Positions 49,908-60,596 are shown, counted from the first letter of the stretch. The stretch: 64,000 nucleotides of DNA from Novosphingobium decolorationis (GCF_018417475.1 NZ_CP054856.1:1-64000); one strand, 5' to 3'. Program-made: numbers and translations. Notes: generated by a model not told the origin, from the letters alone.

Positions 49908-50623
49908 TTGATCCCAAGGCAATTCCGGTTGCCCAGGTCGAGTGGAAAGGTGCTGTACGGATTATCCGCAGTGCCTTTCCACCTATCGACCTGTTCGAAG
50001 ATATCGCAGACCCCGCAGATTGGCCGCTGCTGATCTCTGCCGAGCAAAAGACCAATCCCCGCATCATGGCGACGATCGGCAATCTCGATCTCGTGCCAAC
50101 TGATCGCCGGGTAGGGGGCAACGGCGCATCCTATCTGATGGCCCCGTTCACGCATGTCAGCACTGACCGACCAAGTCGCTTCACCGATGGGACCTACGGC
50201 GTCCTATACGCGGGGGATGCATTCGAAACTGCGCTGTTCGAGACAATCCATCATCATGCCCGCTTCATGGCTCGCACTGCCGAAGCGCCAGGCTGGACCT
50301 CGCAGTTCCGTGAGATCGTACTGTCGGTAGGCGCCGATCTTCATGATCTCAGGAGCCTTGCCGCAGGCGATCCAGCGCTTGATCCCGACAACTATGCCGC
50401 ATCGCAAGCCCTCGCTGTTGAACTCAAAGGGGGCGGGGCCGACGGTTTTGTCTATCCGAGCATCCGGCATCCAGGTGGTGAATGTGTCGGCTTGTTCTAC
50501 CCGGATTGCGCATCTGAACCCACTCAGGGACGTCACCTCGACTATCACTGGGACGGAATGGGTGTCGATCTGGTTCGAGACGCTGGTACAGGGGCGGTGT
50601 TTCGGGTGGTGGATTCTACGTAG
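49904..50623 (+). CDS. RES domain toxin
   Basis: A 239-residue RES-family toxin. Known members deplete NAD+ in the cell. The conserved Arg (RPSRFTDG), Tyr (YGVLYAGD), Glu (FETALFETIHHH) and Ser (VYPSIRHPGG) are present, so it looks active. It starts at GTG 49904, overlapping the antitoxin stop (GTGA). The pair probably stabilises the element. Confidence 0.9.
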   Translation: MIDPKAIPVAQVEWKGAVRIIRSAFPPIDLFEDIADPADWPLLISAEQKTNPRIMATIGNLDLVPTDRRVGGNGASYLMAPFTHVSTDRPSRFTDGTYGVLYAGDAFETALFETIHHHARFMARTAEAPGWTSQFREIVLSVGADLHDLRSLAAGDPALDPDNYAASQALAVELKGGGADGFVYPSIRHPGGECVGLFYPDCASEPTQGRHLDYHWDGMGVDLVRDAGTGAVFRVVDST

Positions 50624-50942
50624 AGTGAAAATCCAACGCCCGTGCTCCGCTGGGGTGTTTCCGGCAGCTTTGCGCCCCATGTGTGGACGGCTCTCCGTTG
50701 GCAAGGGATTTCGAGTATTGCAGCGCTGGTTGGTGCGGCCATGTGTCCGACCTGTAATGCGGCCTGATTGTTGCCGCTGGCCATAATGCCTTCCGCGAAC
50801 CAGGTTCCCGATCAATTTCGCGCACTCAAAAGGTGCAGGGCGCAAGTGGGATCTTCTCGTTCGGCGGTATCAACCTGCTTTCGTGCAATAGCTCCTATGC
50901 CCTTTCCAACCTCTGTTCGCCGCTTCCAGGCGGCGTAAGTTT
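50624..50942. other. 319-bp gap without a recognisable gene
   Basis: I see no gene family, RNA or strong repeat here. Short open frames exist on both strands but none has a convincing start or known motif. It may contain the outer end of the damaged IS110-type element that follows. Confidence 0.5.
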
Positions 50943-51330
50943 CTAGGCTGCGATAACCTGTGGCTCCCTGTACCTCTCACCGCTCATCATGATGGCCCAT
51001 GCGATCCTCGCATTCTTGTTAGCTAGTGCCATGGCAGCGACCTTAGGCTTGAGCCGTTCGAGCAGCCGAACAAGCCATGTCCGCTGGGTCCCCTGCATCG
51101 CTCGGCGGACAACCGCCATCGCTCCTGAGAACAGCATCTGTCGCAAGTAGCGGTTGCCCGCTTTGGTGATCGACCCCAGTCGGGCCTTGCCTCCTGACGA
51201 GTTCTGACGCGGCACTAGACCGATCCAGGCGGCCATGTTGCGACCGCATCGAAAGACGGATGGGGCGGGGACACAGGCAACCTGTGCCGATACGACAAGT
51301 GGACCGATCCCGGGAACTTCCATCAGCGTG
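50943..51330 (-). pseudogene. IS110/IS116-family transposase, C-terminal remnant
   Basis: The 126 codons match the C-terminal Transposase_20 half of IS110-type transposases: MEVPGIGPLVVSAQ, then FRCGRNMAAWIGLVPRQNSSG, GSITKAGNRYLRQMLFSGA and WLVRLLERLKPKVAAMALAN. The N-terminal DEDD catalytic half is missing; the reading frame runs straight into the end of the usg gene. It is therefore a dead fragment left by a deletion or rearrangement. Confidence 0.88.
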
Positions 51331-51332
51331 GA

Positions 51333-51602
51333 TCAATCCCAGGAAATCACCCCGTCGGCAGAACGCCAGCTCGCTGGCCGGATCATCTTTTCGTGCGCGA
51401 TACGGACTGACCTGATCTCCGCTTCGATCTCGCGCCGCCAATGTGCGAGGAAATCGAACAACACCGGAAAATCCGGTGCTGCGTCGTATTCCTGCCATGC
51501 ATAGATCTGCACAAGCGAGGGGTGATCCGGCATGAAATAGCAGATTTCTGCCGTGGTCAGTCCGTATCCGTCCAGCTGAACCAGGAAAGCGCGATCGGTC
51601 AT
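51333..51602 (-). CDS. usg: Usg family protein
   Basis: An 89-residue protein of the usg family, with the typical segments LTTAEICYFMPDHPSLVQIY and WRREIEAEIRSVRVAH-like (here IRSVRIAHEKMIRP). Function is unknown; homologues occur widely in alphaproteobacteria. Its start overlaps the stop of the next upstream gene by 4 bp. The downstream end abuts the IS110 remnant, so the last few residues may be altered. Confidence 0.8.
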   Translation of the reverse strand: MTDRAFLVQLDGYGLTTAEICYFMPDHPSLVQIYAWQEYDAAPDFPVLFDFLAHWRREIEAEIRSVRIAHEKMIRPASWRSADGVISWD

Positions 51603-51832
51603 TGCAGCGTGGGCTGGCTGTCCGGGCCGTCGAGCGAGCGCAGCGCCGCGAATACGTCGTCAACGGAAACCGGACCTTTGAGTTCGGGGGGCTGGCGCAT
51701 CGCCGGCTGGTTTTCGACGGCATGCCGATCAGACGCCCAGGAAGCCAGGATGGCTCGCTTCACTTCGGGCTCAAGCGCGGGATGATGCGCTACATCGAAG
51801 GGATGCAGGTAGCGTGCGAATGGTTGCGACAT
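51599..51832 (-). CDS. Hypothetical protein upstream of usg
   Basis: A 77-residue hydrophilic protein (MSQPFARYLHPFDVAHHPAL, then ILASWASDRHAVENQPAMRQ) of a kind I have seen next to heat-shock genes in alphaproteobacteria, but with no assigned function. AGGATG lies before the start at 51832. It is divergent from groES, so both share the 262-bp region 51833-52094. Confidence 0.65.
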   Translation of the reverse strand: MSQPFARYLHPFDVAHHPALEPEVKRAILASWASDRHAVENQPAMRQPPELKGPVSVDDVFAALRSLDGPDSQPTLQ

Positions 51833-52094
51833 GGAAACATCCTCCTTTCTGCCTTGCCGCTGGTCACTCACCGCGGATTACTCCGCTCGGGATATTTTGT
51901 GAGTCGATTTTAGACCGTCAAGACCCTGATAAGGCGAACGGAAAATGGCTATTGGCAGTCGCGATCGGTGAGTGCCAAAAAATTTTGCTCGGACCTCTTG
52001 AAGCCGTTTTCGCCAAAACTAGATCGCCAAAGTCTCTCGCCGATCATCCGGGGAAGGCGCTGTAAGTCATTTCGCTTTGTAATGGAGGTTATGC

Positions 52095-54081
<1,987 letters not shown>

Positions 54082-54089
54082 TCCGGTGA

Positions 54090-54118
54090 GGAGAGCGCGG
54101 TGTGACCCCGCGCTCTCC
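54090..54118 (+). terminator. Hairpin after groEL
   Basis: A perfect 11-bp stem GGAGAGCGCGG / CCGCGCTCTCC with a 7-base loop lies 8 bp after the groEL stop. No T-tract follows, so it may stabilise the transcript rather than terminate it. Confidence 0.5.
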
Positions 54119-54239
54119 CATCATCAAGCACACCGTTGGCGGCAGTGCTGCCTGGGCGCCTTGCACAAGCCGTTCTGGGCGAGGCAGGCTCCAAATGCGG
54201 CAACATCGGAAAATCGGTCGACGAAGAGAGGAGGAGATA

Positions 54240-54431
54240 ATGACCGACAGGTATCTGGACTATCTTTCACGCGAACATGCGCGGCTCGAGGAGGAAATCC
54301 GGCTGGAAAGCAAACGACCCCGGCCTGACGAAGTTCTGATTGCCCGCCTTAAGAAGCTCAAGCTGGCGCTCAAGGACCAGATGCAAAGCTGGGCTTCGGA
54401 TCACGCGAGCAGCGATCGGCTGACCGCGTAA
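54240..54431 (+). CDS. DUF465 (YdcH-like) small protein
   Basis: A 63-residue, highly charged, helical protein (MTDRYLDYLSREHARLEEEI, then LKKLKLALKDQM) that matches the YdcH/DUF465 family by its paired coiled-coil helices. GAGGAG lies just upstream of the ATG at 54240. Its role is unknown; it is often found with heat-shock genes in such islands. Confidence 0.75.
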   Translation: MTDRYLDYLSREHARLEEEIRLESKRPRPDEVLIARLKKLKLALKDQMQSWASDHASSDRLTA

Positions 54432-54548
54432 ACGCACTGGATCCAATCACATTCTCTCCTGGAAGAAGGCCAGGCGCACCTCTATCGGTGTGCCTGGTTT
54501 TCCCTTGCAAAGCACTGAAAACAAACCGACAAAAAATCTTTATCGGGT

Positions 54549-54577
54549 CTTGAAACCAATTGCGCGTTTCCTAATTT
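54549..54577 (+). promoter_or_regulatory. Candidate sigma-32 (RpoH) promoter for hsp20
   Basis: CTTGAA (54549-54554), a 15-bp spacer and CCTAATTT (54570-54577) resemble a heat-shock promoter. The implied transcript start near 54,584 leaves a leader of about 97 nt. Confidence 0.4.
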
Positions 54578-54656
54578 TGTCAGTACCGGATGCCGTAACG
54601 GGTCCGGTTGGACAGAGGGCGTCGGCTCTTGGTTCCCGGCGCCTCTCATGCCCAGA

Positions 54657-54674
54657 TTGCTCAACAAGGAGGAT
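54657..54674 (+). promoter_or_regulatory. Candidate ROSE-type RNA thermometer hairpin
   Basis: UUGCUC (54657-54662) can pair with GAGGAU (54669-54674), which covers part of the Shine-Dalgarno AAGGAGG. The pairing includes a G-G and a U-U mismatch, as in ROSE elements that melt on heating. It stands at the 3' end of a roughly 97-nt leader. Confidence 0.4.
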
Positions 54675-54680
54675 TTGGAA

Positions 54681-55157
54681 ATGAGAACTGCATTTGATTT
54701 GACCCCCTATCGCCGCTCGACGGTCGGCTTCGATCGGCTTTTCGATGCGCTCGAGAACAGCTTCCGCGCCGAGACGCAGGATGGCTACCCACCCTTCGAC
54801 ATCGTCCGCACCGGCGAAGACAGCTACCGGATCACTCTGGCGGTGGCCGGCTTCCGACCGGACGAAATCGACATCACTGCACAGCAGAACCAGCTCGTCA
54901 TCTCTGGTCAGAAGACCGAGAAGGAGGAAGACGGTGTCGAATTCGTTCATCGCGGTATCGCTGCCCGTGCGTTCGAGCGCCGGTTCCAGCTGGCCGACTA
55001 TGTCGAAGTGCGCGATGCGGACTACGAGCACGGCATGTTGACGATTTCGCTCCAGCGGATCGTCCCGGAATCGCTCAAGCCGCGCAAGATCGCCATCGGA
55101 AGCCGCGAGCATGTCAATGACGACACGCCGCAGCTGACCGAAGACAAGGCGGCCTAA
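54681..55157 (+). CDS. Hsp20 small heat-shock protein (IbpA-like)
   Basis: A 158-residue small chaperone with the alpha-crystallin domain (about residues 35-130): PPFDIVRTGEDSYRITLAVA, GFRPDEIDI, and the dimer and C-terminal ISL motif (LTISLQRIVPE). The ATG at 54681 is preceded by AAGGAGG with 8-bp spacing and fits the IbpA N terminus MRTAFDLTPYRRSTVGFDRL. It holds denatured proteins for GroEL or DnaK. Confidence 0.94.
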   Translation: MRTAFDLTPYRRSTVGFDRLFDALENSFRAETQDGYPPFDIVRTGEDSYRITLAVAGFRPDEIDITAQQNQLVISGQKTEKEEDGVEFVHRGIAARAFERRFQLADYVEVRDADYEHGMLTISLQRIVPESLKPRKIAIGSREHVNDDTPQLTEDKAA

Positions 55158-55260
55158 GCCTTAATCACAGGGCAAATCCTCGGCGGGGTGGGTGCAATCG
55201 CGCCCGCCCCGCTTGACGAAGCTTTGCCTGAACCAGTCGGAAAACAGGAGGAATGTCGAG

Positions 55261-55761
55261 ATGGCAATTCGCGATCTCATTCCCTGGAAAAGCCAGGGTC
55301 AGGACATCGCTCCCCGGCAGGAGGAGCGGGTCGATCATCCGGTGATGTCGCTTCATCGGGATATCAATCGCTTGTTCGACGACATGTTTCGCGGGTTTTC
55401 CATGCCGTCGCTGCCGTCCATCGGACGCAGCCTTGGCTGGCCGCGGCTCGAATTGTCGGAAAACGACAAGGAAATCCGGGTCACGGCCGAGTTGCCGGGC
55501 ATGGAAGAAAAGGACATCGAAATCAGCCTGGACGATCACCAACTGGTGATTTGGGGCGAAAAGAAGTCCGAAACCAGCGACGAGGAACGCGGCTATTCGG
55601 AACGCAGCTATGGCCGCTTCGAACGTCGCATCGGCCTGCCCTCGCAGATCGACGAGGACAAGGTCGAGGCGGCCTTCCGCAATGGTGTTCTGACCGTTAC
55701 GGTTCCGCGCACCGCAGAAGCGGCACAGGGACGCAAGACGATCCCGATCAACGCCGGTTAA
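55261..55761 (+). CDS. Hsp20 small heat-shock protein, class A-like
   Basis: A 166-residue small heat-shock protein of a second type: a longer N-terminal arm (MAIRDLIPWKSQGQDIAPRQ) and an alpha-crystallin domain with WPRLELSENDKEIRVTAELP, GMEEKDIEISL and the C-terminal IPI motif (KTIPINAG). AGGAGGA lies before the ATG. The two Hsp20 types differ clearly and may form mixed oligomers. Confidence 0.94.
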   Translation: MAIRDLIPWKSQGQDIAPRQEERVDHPVMSLHRDINRLFDDMFRGFSMPSLPSIGRSLGWPRLELSENDKEIRVTAELPGMEEKDIEISLDDHQLVIWGEKKSETSDEERGYSERSYGRFERRIGLPSQIDEDKVEAAFRNGVLTVTVPRTAEAAQGRKTIPINAG

Positions 55762-55772
55762 TGGCAGCCGTG

Positions 55773-55808
55773 AGGGCCGGTCCTACCAGTGGACCGGCCC
55801 TTCTTCTT
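55773..55808. terminator. Bidirectional terminator between hsp20 and protease
   Basis: The 11-bp stem AGGGCCGGTCC / GGACCGGCCCT has a 7-base loop and is followed by TCTTCTT. It sits between the convergent hsp20 and protease genes. Confidence 0.75.
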
Positions 55809-55811
55809 GCA

Positions 55812-56945
55812 TCAGCTTCCCGGTTCGAGTTCGAGCCTGGCTGTTCGCTCTTCGCCGCCGCGCATCAGCGTAAGTTCGACGCTTTGTCCGACCCGAAAAT
55901 CGTCAAGCCGGGCGAGCAGATCGCCGACTCTGGAAACGGGTTTGCCGTTCAGAGCGGTAACGATGTCCCCTGGAGCGACCCCGCGCCTTGTGCGCTGGGC
56001 AGCAACCAGACCGGCGCGCTCTGCAGATGACCCGGGATCGACCCGCAGGACAAAAACGCCCTCGATCCCCGAGGCGCGCTTGAGCCGGTCGTTTATATCG
56101 TCATCGCTTTCAACGCCAAGGCTGGGCCGCGTATAGCGCCCCTCGGAAATGAGCTGCGGCACAACGCGTATGACCGTATCGACCGGCACGGCAAAGCCGA
56201 TCCCGGCCGATGCCCCGGAAGGACTATAGATCGCTGTATTGATCCCGATCAGTCGGCCCGCGGAATCGAGCAGCGGACCACCCGAATTACCGGGATTTAT
56301 GGCGGCATCGGTCTGGATGAGGTGCCGAATGTCGGGACCATTCTCATTCGGCAGCGAACGATCCAGCGCCGAAACGATGCCCTTGGTCAGGGTCCAGTCC
56401 AGTCCGAACGGGTTTCCGATTGCGAAAACATTCTGTCCGACCTGCAGGTCGCTGCTTGTCCCGATTGGCACCCGCGCGGGCGCAGTGAAGCCCGCACCGC
56501 CTATTTTCAGGACAGCAAGATCGTGCTGTGGGCTAACACCGACCAGCGTGGCGGAAAACTGGCGACCGTCGGCAAGCTGGATTTGCGCTTCGGAGGCGCC
56601 TTCGATGACATGGAAATTTGTGACAATATGGCCGGCCTCGTCCCATACGAGACCCGAACCCGATCCGCGCGGCACGCTATAGACATTGCGTGTCCAGAAA
56701 TCGGCGACCCGCTGCCGTGTGGAAATGAACACGACTGAATCGCGCGCATTGCGAAACAGGTCGATAGTGGCGCGTTCATCCGCGCCAAGATCGCCCCGCG
56801 CAGTGACGACGCGTGGTTCGGCAACCGGGGCGGATTGGTTGATCAAGAGGGCTGCGGAGGCGGCAAGAAGAAGGACGTTCATGATGATAAGGAGTTGGAA
56901 GTAGGTTCTTGACTTCGATACCTTGAGGTTAGGGGATCTATCCAT
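55812..56945 (-). CDS. DegP/HtrA-type membrane-anchored serine protease
   Basis: A 377-residue trypsin-like protease anchored by one N-terminal helix (about residues 17-37) and acting in the periplasm. The catalytic triad is His (VTNFHVIEG), Asp (PQHDLAVLK) and Ser (NPGNSGGPLLD). One PDZ domain follows (about residues 275-370), so it is closer to DegS than to two-PDZ DegP. It is convergent with the hsp20 gene and completes the proteostasis cluster. Confidence 0.92.
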   Translation of the reverse strand: MDRSPNLKVSKSRTYFQLLIIMNVLLLAASAALLINQSAPVAEPRVVTARGDLGADERATIDLFRNARDSVVFISTRQRVADFWTRNVYSVPRGSGSGLVWDEAGHIVTNFHVIEGASEAQIQLADGRQFSATLVGVSPQHDLAVLKIGGAGFTAPARVPIGTSSDLQVGQNVFAIGNPFGLDWTLTKGIVSALDRSLPNENGPDIRHLIQTDAAINPGNSGGPLLDSAGRLIGINTAIYSPSGASAGIGFAVPVDTVIRVVPQLISEGRYTRPSLGVESDDDINDRLKRASGIEGVFVLRVDPGSSAERAGLVAAQRTRRGVAPGDIVTALNGKPVSRVGDLLARLDDFRVGQSVELTLMRGGEERTARLELEPGS

Positions 56946-57059
56946 GGAGGAAACTTACGTGTTCGGCAGCTCATATCAACTGTGGTGTGAGGCAAAGGGT
57001 CGCTCGTGATGATGGATTTTTTGCCAAACCCTACTATTGCGCTCACGACAAGCGCGAGT

Positions 57060-57322
57060 TTATCCCGTCTTGGATCTCAGCGCCGGTCCACCATCCCCAA
57101 CCGCGCGAGTGTTGCAAGGCTTATGAGGAATTCGATGAAGCCGGGCGGATGAAGCCATCCAGCTATTGCGACTGGATCGTCGATGTTATGAAAGAACTGG
57201 TGCGTTGCTCGGTTCGCCTACGCCCAGATGCAAATCAGTTCATCGTCCGCTATTCTGAACGCAAAGAGAGCAATGAACCAGTCGTAACTCCCGTCGAAAA
57301 ATCGTGGATTGCATCTGCTTGA
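57060..57322 (+). pseudogene. arsH: ArsH-like flavoprotein remnant
   Basis: The codons from about 57,115 read KAYEEFDEAGRMKPSSYCDW, then IVDVMKELV and RYSERKES, which match the C terminus of the arsenical-resistance NADPH-FMN reductase ArsH. Just upstream, in another frame, TIPNRASVA matches the segment expected immediately before it, so one base is missing near 57,115. The N-terminal three quarters of ArsH are absent. No other ars gene is nearby. Confidence 0.7.
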
Positions 57323-57499
57323 CGGCGATTGGGAATATACCGGCAATCAAGGCACCACTCGTCCTATCGTCCAGCCTTGATATTGCTGATTAAGGATTGA
57401 TCCGACCAGAGTGCAAAGAGAGGGAAGGGGGCTTGCTTCTGATTGAGCCGAACGGGCGTCGAAGGTCGATGCCAGGGCTCGCAATCAGGAGTATGTCCC

Positions 57500-59488
57500 A
57501 TGATCAAGTCGATTCCGTTGACCAAGTTGGTCCAATCTGCTCGCAATGTGCGCCGCCACGGTGACCCAGTTGCAGATGCCGAACTGAAAGCGAGCATTGC
57601 AGCTCATGGGTTGTTGCAGAACCTCATCGTTCGGCCTGCCGCTCGTGGAAAATTCGAGGTCGAAGCAGGAGAGCGCCGCCGGTGCGCCTTGCTGGCGCTT
57701 GCCGAAGAGAAAGTTCTGCCGAAGGGCTACGAGGTTACCTGCCTCGTGCTTGAGGACGATGCGGAAATAGCCGTCGAAACGAGCCTGGCCGAAAACTTCC
57801 ATCGCCTCGCGATGAACCCAGCCGATGAAGCGCAGGCGTTCGCTGCCCTTATTGATGCTGGTGCCTCGAAGGAAGATGTCGCGCGCCGCTTCGGACTGAC
57901 GGTCCGCTTCGTCGAAGGCCGGCTGCGTCTCGCGACCCTTGCACCCGTCGTCTTCGATGCTCTGGCATCCGGCGAAATCACTCTCGATCTCGCCAAAGCT
58001 TTCGGCGCGACCTCCGACCAAGAAATTCAGGCTCGCGTCTATGAACAGGCGTCCTCGGGCTATTATGCGCCCAGCGCCGACAGTATCCGGCGCATGGTGC
58101 TCTCAGGCACTGTTCGCGGCAGCGATGCTCGGGCCCGTCTCGTCGGTCGCGAAGCCTATATCGCTGCAGGTGGCCGGATCGAACGCGAACTCTTCGACGA
58201 CGATGACAGCGAGTCCTGGGTCGATGTCGCGCTTCTCGAAACGCTCGCCGCGGAGGAGATGGAAAAGCGCGCCAAGGCGCTCGCAGCAGAGCAGGGTCTT
58301 GCCTGGGTCAAGCCGACGCTTGACGCCTATGCCAGTCACGATCTCGTCGAAGGCCTCATTCGACTTCCAGCCGAGCCGGCTCCGTTGACTGACGCCGAAC
58401 TGGCCCGCCTTGACGAGCTCGATGCCTCGTACGACGAGCATGCGGCCATTCTTGAGGACGAAGACAGCGCCGAAGAAGCAATTGCTGCGGCTGAGGCGAC
58501 GATCGAAGCAATCGAGCGCGAATGCCAGGACATTCGGGCAAAGCCCCCGGAGCTGGCACCCGAACTGAAGGCCGATGCCGGAATGATCCTCGTTCTCTCG
58601 CGCGACGGCACACCGGTTCTCCAGCCGGTGTTCTACGGCGAACGCGACATCGAAGTCGTCGGCGACGAAGATGGCGTCGAAGTCGTTACGAGTGTCGGCA
58701 GTGATGGCAAGCGCCGTGCAGCGCTTTCCAAGCGTCTGGTCGACGAACTTGCGATGCAACGGCGTGATGTGCTCGCGCTCCACGTAGCTTCGGATCCCGA
58801 CCTTTCGCTCGACATCATGGTCTTCACCCTCGCGGATGCCGACACCCACGACTGGCGGTCACGAGCGGCCACAACCCTGCGTGGCGGCGTCCCCGCGGGG
58901 CCGATTGTCGGGTTCGAAGCGAAGGATGCGCCGGCAAGCGCATCTCTTGCGGATCTGCGCTCGGGTCTCGATGAGAGCTGGCGATCTGGCGAAGACGCTT
59001 CGTCCCGCTTTAAGTTGTTTCGGGCACTCGCTGATGAAAGTCGCGCAGCATGGCTCGGCTTTGTCGTCGCTCGCACACTCGAGGCGAGCCTCAACATGCC
59101 TGGCGAACGCCAGATCGCGTTCCAGGATCATCTGGGCAGCGCGATCGGCATCGATATGGCGCAATGGTGGCGTCCGACCGCAGCAAACTACTTCGACCGC
59201 GTCTCGAAGCAGGTCATCCTCGATGCGCTCACCGATGTCGGCGGCCTGGAACTGTCCTCGCGCTTCGCATCGGTGAAAAAGGGCGATCTCGCGATGAGCG
59301 CCGAGCGCGTCTTCGCGGGGACCTACATCACCGAGGTCGAAGTTCGGGAAAGGGCCCTCGCCTGGGTGCCCGAGGTCATGCGCTTTGCCGACCTGCTGGA
59401 AATTCCTGCCGATCACGAAGCGCAAAGTCCCGACGCGGAGTTCGTCGCCAACGACGACAAACAGCCCCCGAGCGAGCTGGCCGCCTGA
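57500..59488 (+). CDS. ParB/Spo0J-family partition protein
   Basis: A 662-residue protein with an N-terminal ParB CTPase fold (QSARNVRRHGDPVADAELKA, EAGERRRCALLAL, ENFHRLAMNPADEAQAF) and a helix-turn-helix region (SKEDVARRFGLTVRFVEGRL). The long C-terminal part is acidic in the middle. Such large ParB-like proteins are common on sphingomonad plasmids and integrative elements, where they help segregation or regulate genes. No ParA is adjacent. AGGAG lies 8 bp before the ATG at 57500. Confidence 0.88.
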   Translation: MIKSIPLTKLVQSARNVRRHGDPVADAELKASIAAHGLLQNLIVRPAARGKFEVEAGERRRCALLALAEEKVLPKGYEVTCLVLEDDAEIAVETSLAENFHRLAMNPADEAQAFAALIDAGASKEDVARRFGLTVRFVEGRLRLATLAPVVFDALASGEITLDLAKAFGATSDQEIQARVYEQASSGYYAPSADSIRRMVLSGTVRGSDARARLVGREAYIAAGGRIERELFDDDDSESWVDVALLETLAAEEMEKRAKALAAEQGLAWVKPTLDAYASHDLVEGLIRLPAEPAPLTDAELARLDELDASYDEHAAILEDEDSAEEAIAAAEATIEAIERECQDIRAKPPELAPELKADAGMILVLSRDGTPVLQPVFYGERDIEVVGDEDGVEVVTSVGSDGKRRAALSKRLVDELAMQRRDVLALHVASDPDLSLDIMVFTLADADTHDWRSRAATTLRGGVPAGPIVGFEAKDAPASASLADLRSGLDESWRSGEDASSRFKLFRALADESRAAWLGFVVARTLEASLNMPGERQIAFQDHLGSAIGIDMAQWWRPTAANYFDRVSKQVILDALTDVGGLELSSRFASVKKGDLAMSAERVFAGTYITEVEVRERALAWVPEVMRFADLLEIPADHEAQSPDAEFVANDDKQPPSELAA

Positions 59489-59522
59489 CCTCCTCCTGAC
59501 AGGAACGGCTGCTCGCCAACGT

Positions 59523-59558
59523 GAAGCGGTCCTCCGGCACATGCCGGGGGGCCGCTTC
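59523..59558 (+). terminator. Long GC hairpin after parB-like gene
   Basis: A 16-bp stem (GAAGCGG...CCGCTTC outside, CCTCCGGC / GCCGGGGG inside with one wobble) closes an ACAT loop and is followed by CTTCATGG. It probably ends or tunes transcription before ardC. Confidence 0.5.
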
Positions 59559-59643
59559 CTTCATGGAAAGAGAGCGGAGGGGGCTCCGGGATCTCCGGCA
59601 CTGACCGACGGAACTGTCGTCAGGCCATTTCAGGAGATCCAAC

Positions 59644-60585
59644 ATGGCCTATCGCAAGGGACAAAGCGGCGGAGTGTCGCCTGCTGCCCGTATCACCCAG
59701 GAAATCATCGCACGCCTCGAGTCAGGCACGAAGCCGTGGATCAAGCCATGGCGCGGTGTGCCAGTCTCGCGCCCATTGCGGGCGTGCGGCATCCCTTATC
59801 GCGGCATGAATCTATTCTGGCTCTGGATGGTTGCCGACATGTGCGGTTACGCCTCGCCGTTCTGGATGACCTACAATCAGGCCAAAGAACTGGGCGCACA
59901 GGTGCGCAAGGGTGAAAAATCCACCATCGCCATCTTCTACAAGAGCTACACCAAGGAAGTCGAAGCCCCCGAAACCGGCGAAAAGACCGACGAAAGTCGT
60001 CGTGTGCTGAAGGCCTATCCGGTTTTCAATGCCGATCAGGTCGAAGGTCTGCCCGAGCGTTTCCATCCCGCCGCGACGCTTGAGGTGGTGGAGCCCGAGG
60101 GCCGTCAGGCTGAACTCGACTCATTCTTTGCCCGTATTCCGGCCGTGCTGCGGCATCAGGGCGACGAAGCCTATTATGAGCCAGTGGCTGACCGGGTGAC
60201 AATGCCGCCCGCGCATCTCTTCTCGGGCTTCGACCCCTATTACGCGACGCTCGCGCACGAGCTATCGCATTGGACCGGTCATGCCAGCCGCCTCGACCGT
60301 AATCTCAAGAATCGATTTGGCTCTGCAGCTTACGCTGCCGAGGAACTCATTGCCGAACTTTCGAGCGCCATGCTCGGCGCTGAACTCGGTCTGCCAGTCA
60401 CACACTTGGATAGCCATGCGAGCTATATCGAGCATTGGCTCAAGCTCCTGAAGCAGGATGACCGTGCCATTCTCACCGCTGCCGCAAAGGCGGAGGAAGC
60501 ATCAAGGCTTCTGCTCAGACTCGGGGGACGGACCTCTGCCGATGATATTGACGAAGCGTCTGACGACGCTGCGCTGGCCGCTTGA
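59644..60585 (+). CDS. ardC: ArdC-family antirestriction protein
   Basis: A 313-residue protein with an N-terminal single-strand DNA-binding ArdC domain (ARITQEIIARLESGTKPWIK, YRGMNLFWLW) and a C-terminal zincin-like metallopeptidase domain with HELSH at residues 205-209 and a downstream Glu. ArdC proteins protect incoming conjugative DNA from restriction. It is followed closely by a small gene on the same strand. Confidence 0.93.
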   Translation: MAYRKGQSGGVSPAARITQEIIARLESGTKPWIKPWRGVPVSRPLRACGIPYRGMNLFWLWMVADMCGYASPFWMTYNQAKELGAQVRKGEKSTIAIFYKSYTKEVEAPETGEKTDESRRVLKAYPVFNADQVEGLPERFHPAATLEVVEPEGRQAELDSFFARIPAVLRHQGDEAYYEPVADRVTMPPAHLFSGFDPYYATLAHELSHWTGHASRLDRNLKNRFGSAAYAAEELIAELSSAMLGAELGLPVTHLDSHASYIEHWLKLLKQDDRAILTAAAKAEEASRLLLRLGGRTSADDIDEASDDAALAA

Positions 60586-60596
60586 AGGAGGGCATC

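Noticed and set aside
50545..50784. 79-codon minus-strand ORF after the RES toxin
   Set aside because: No family match, no ribosome site, and it overlaps the end of the RES gene.
51833..52094. CIRCE (HrcA operator) before groES
   Set aside because: I looked for TTAGCACTC-N9-GAGTGCTAA and found nothing close. A CTTGAAG at 51997 lacks a convincing partner box.
56987..57322. Intact 111-residue gene
   Set aside because: Only the last two thirds of this frame match ArsH, and the preceding match lies in another frame, so it is a broken remnant.
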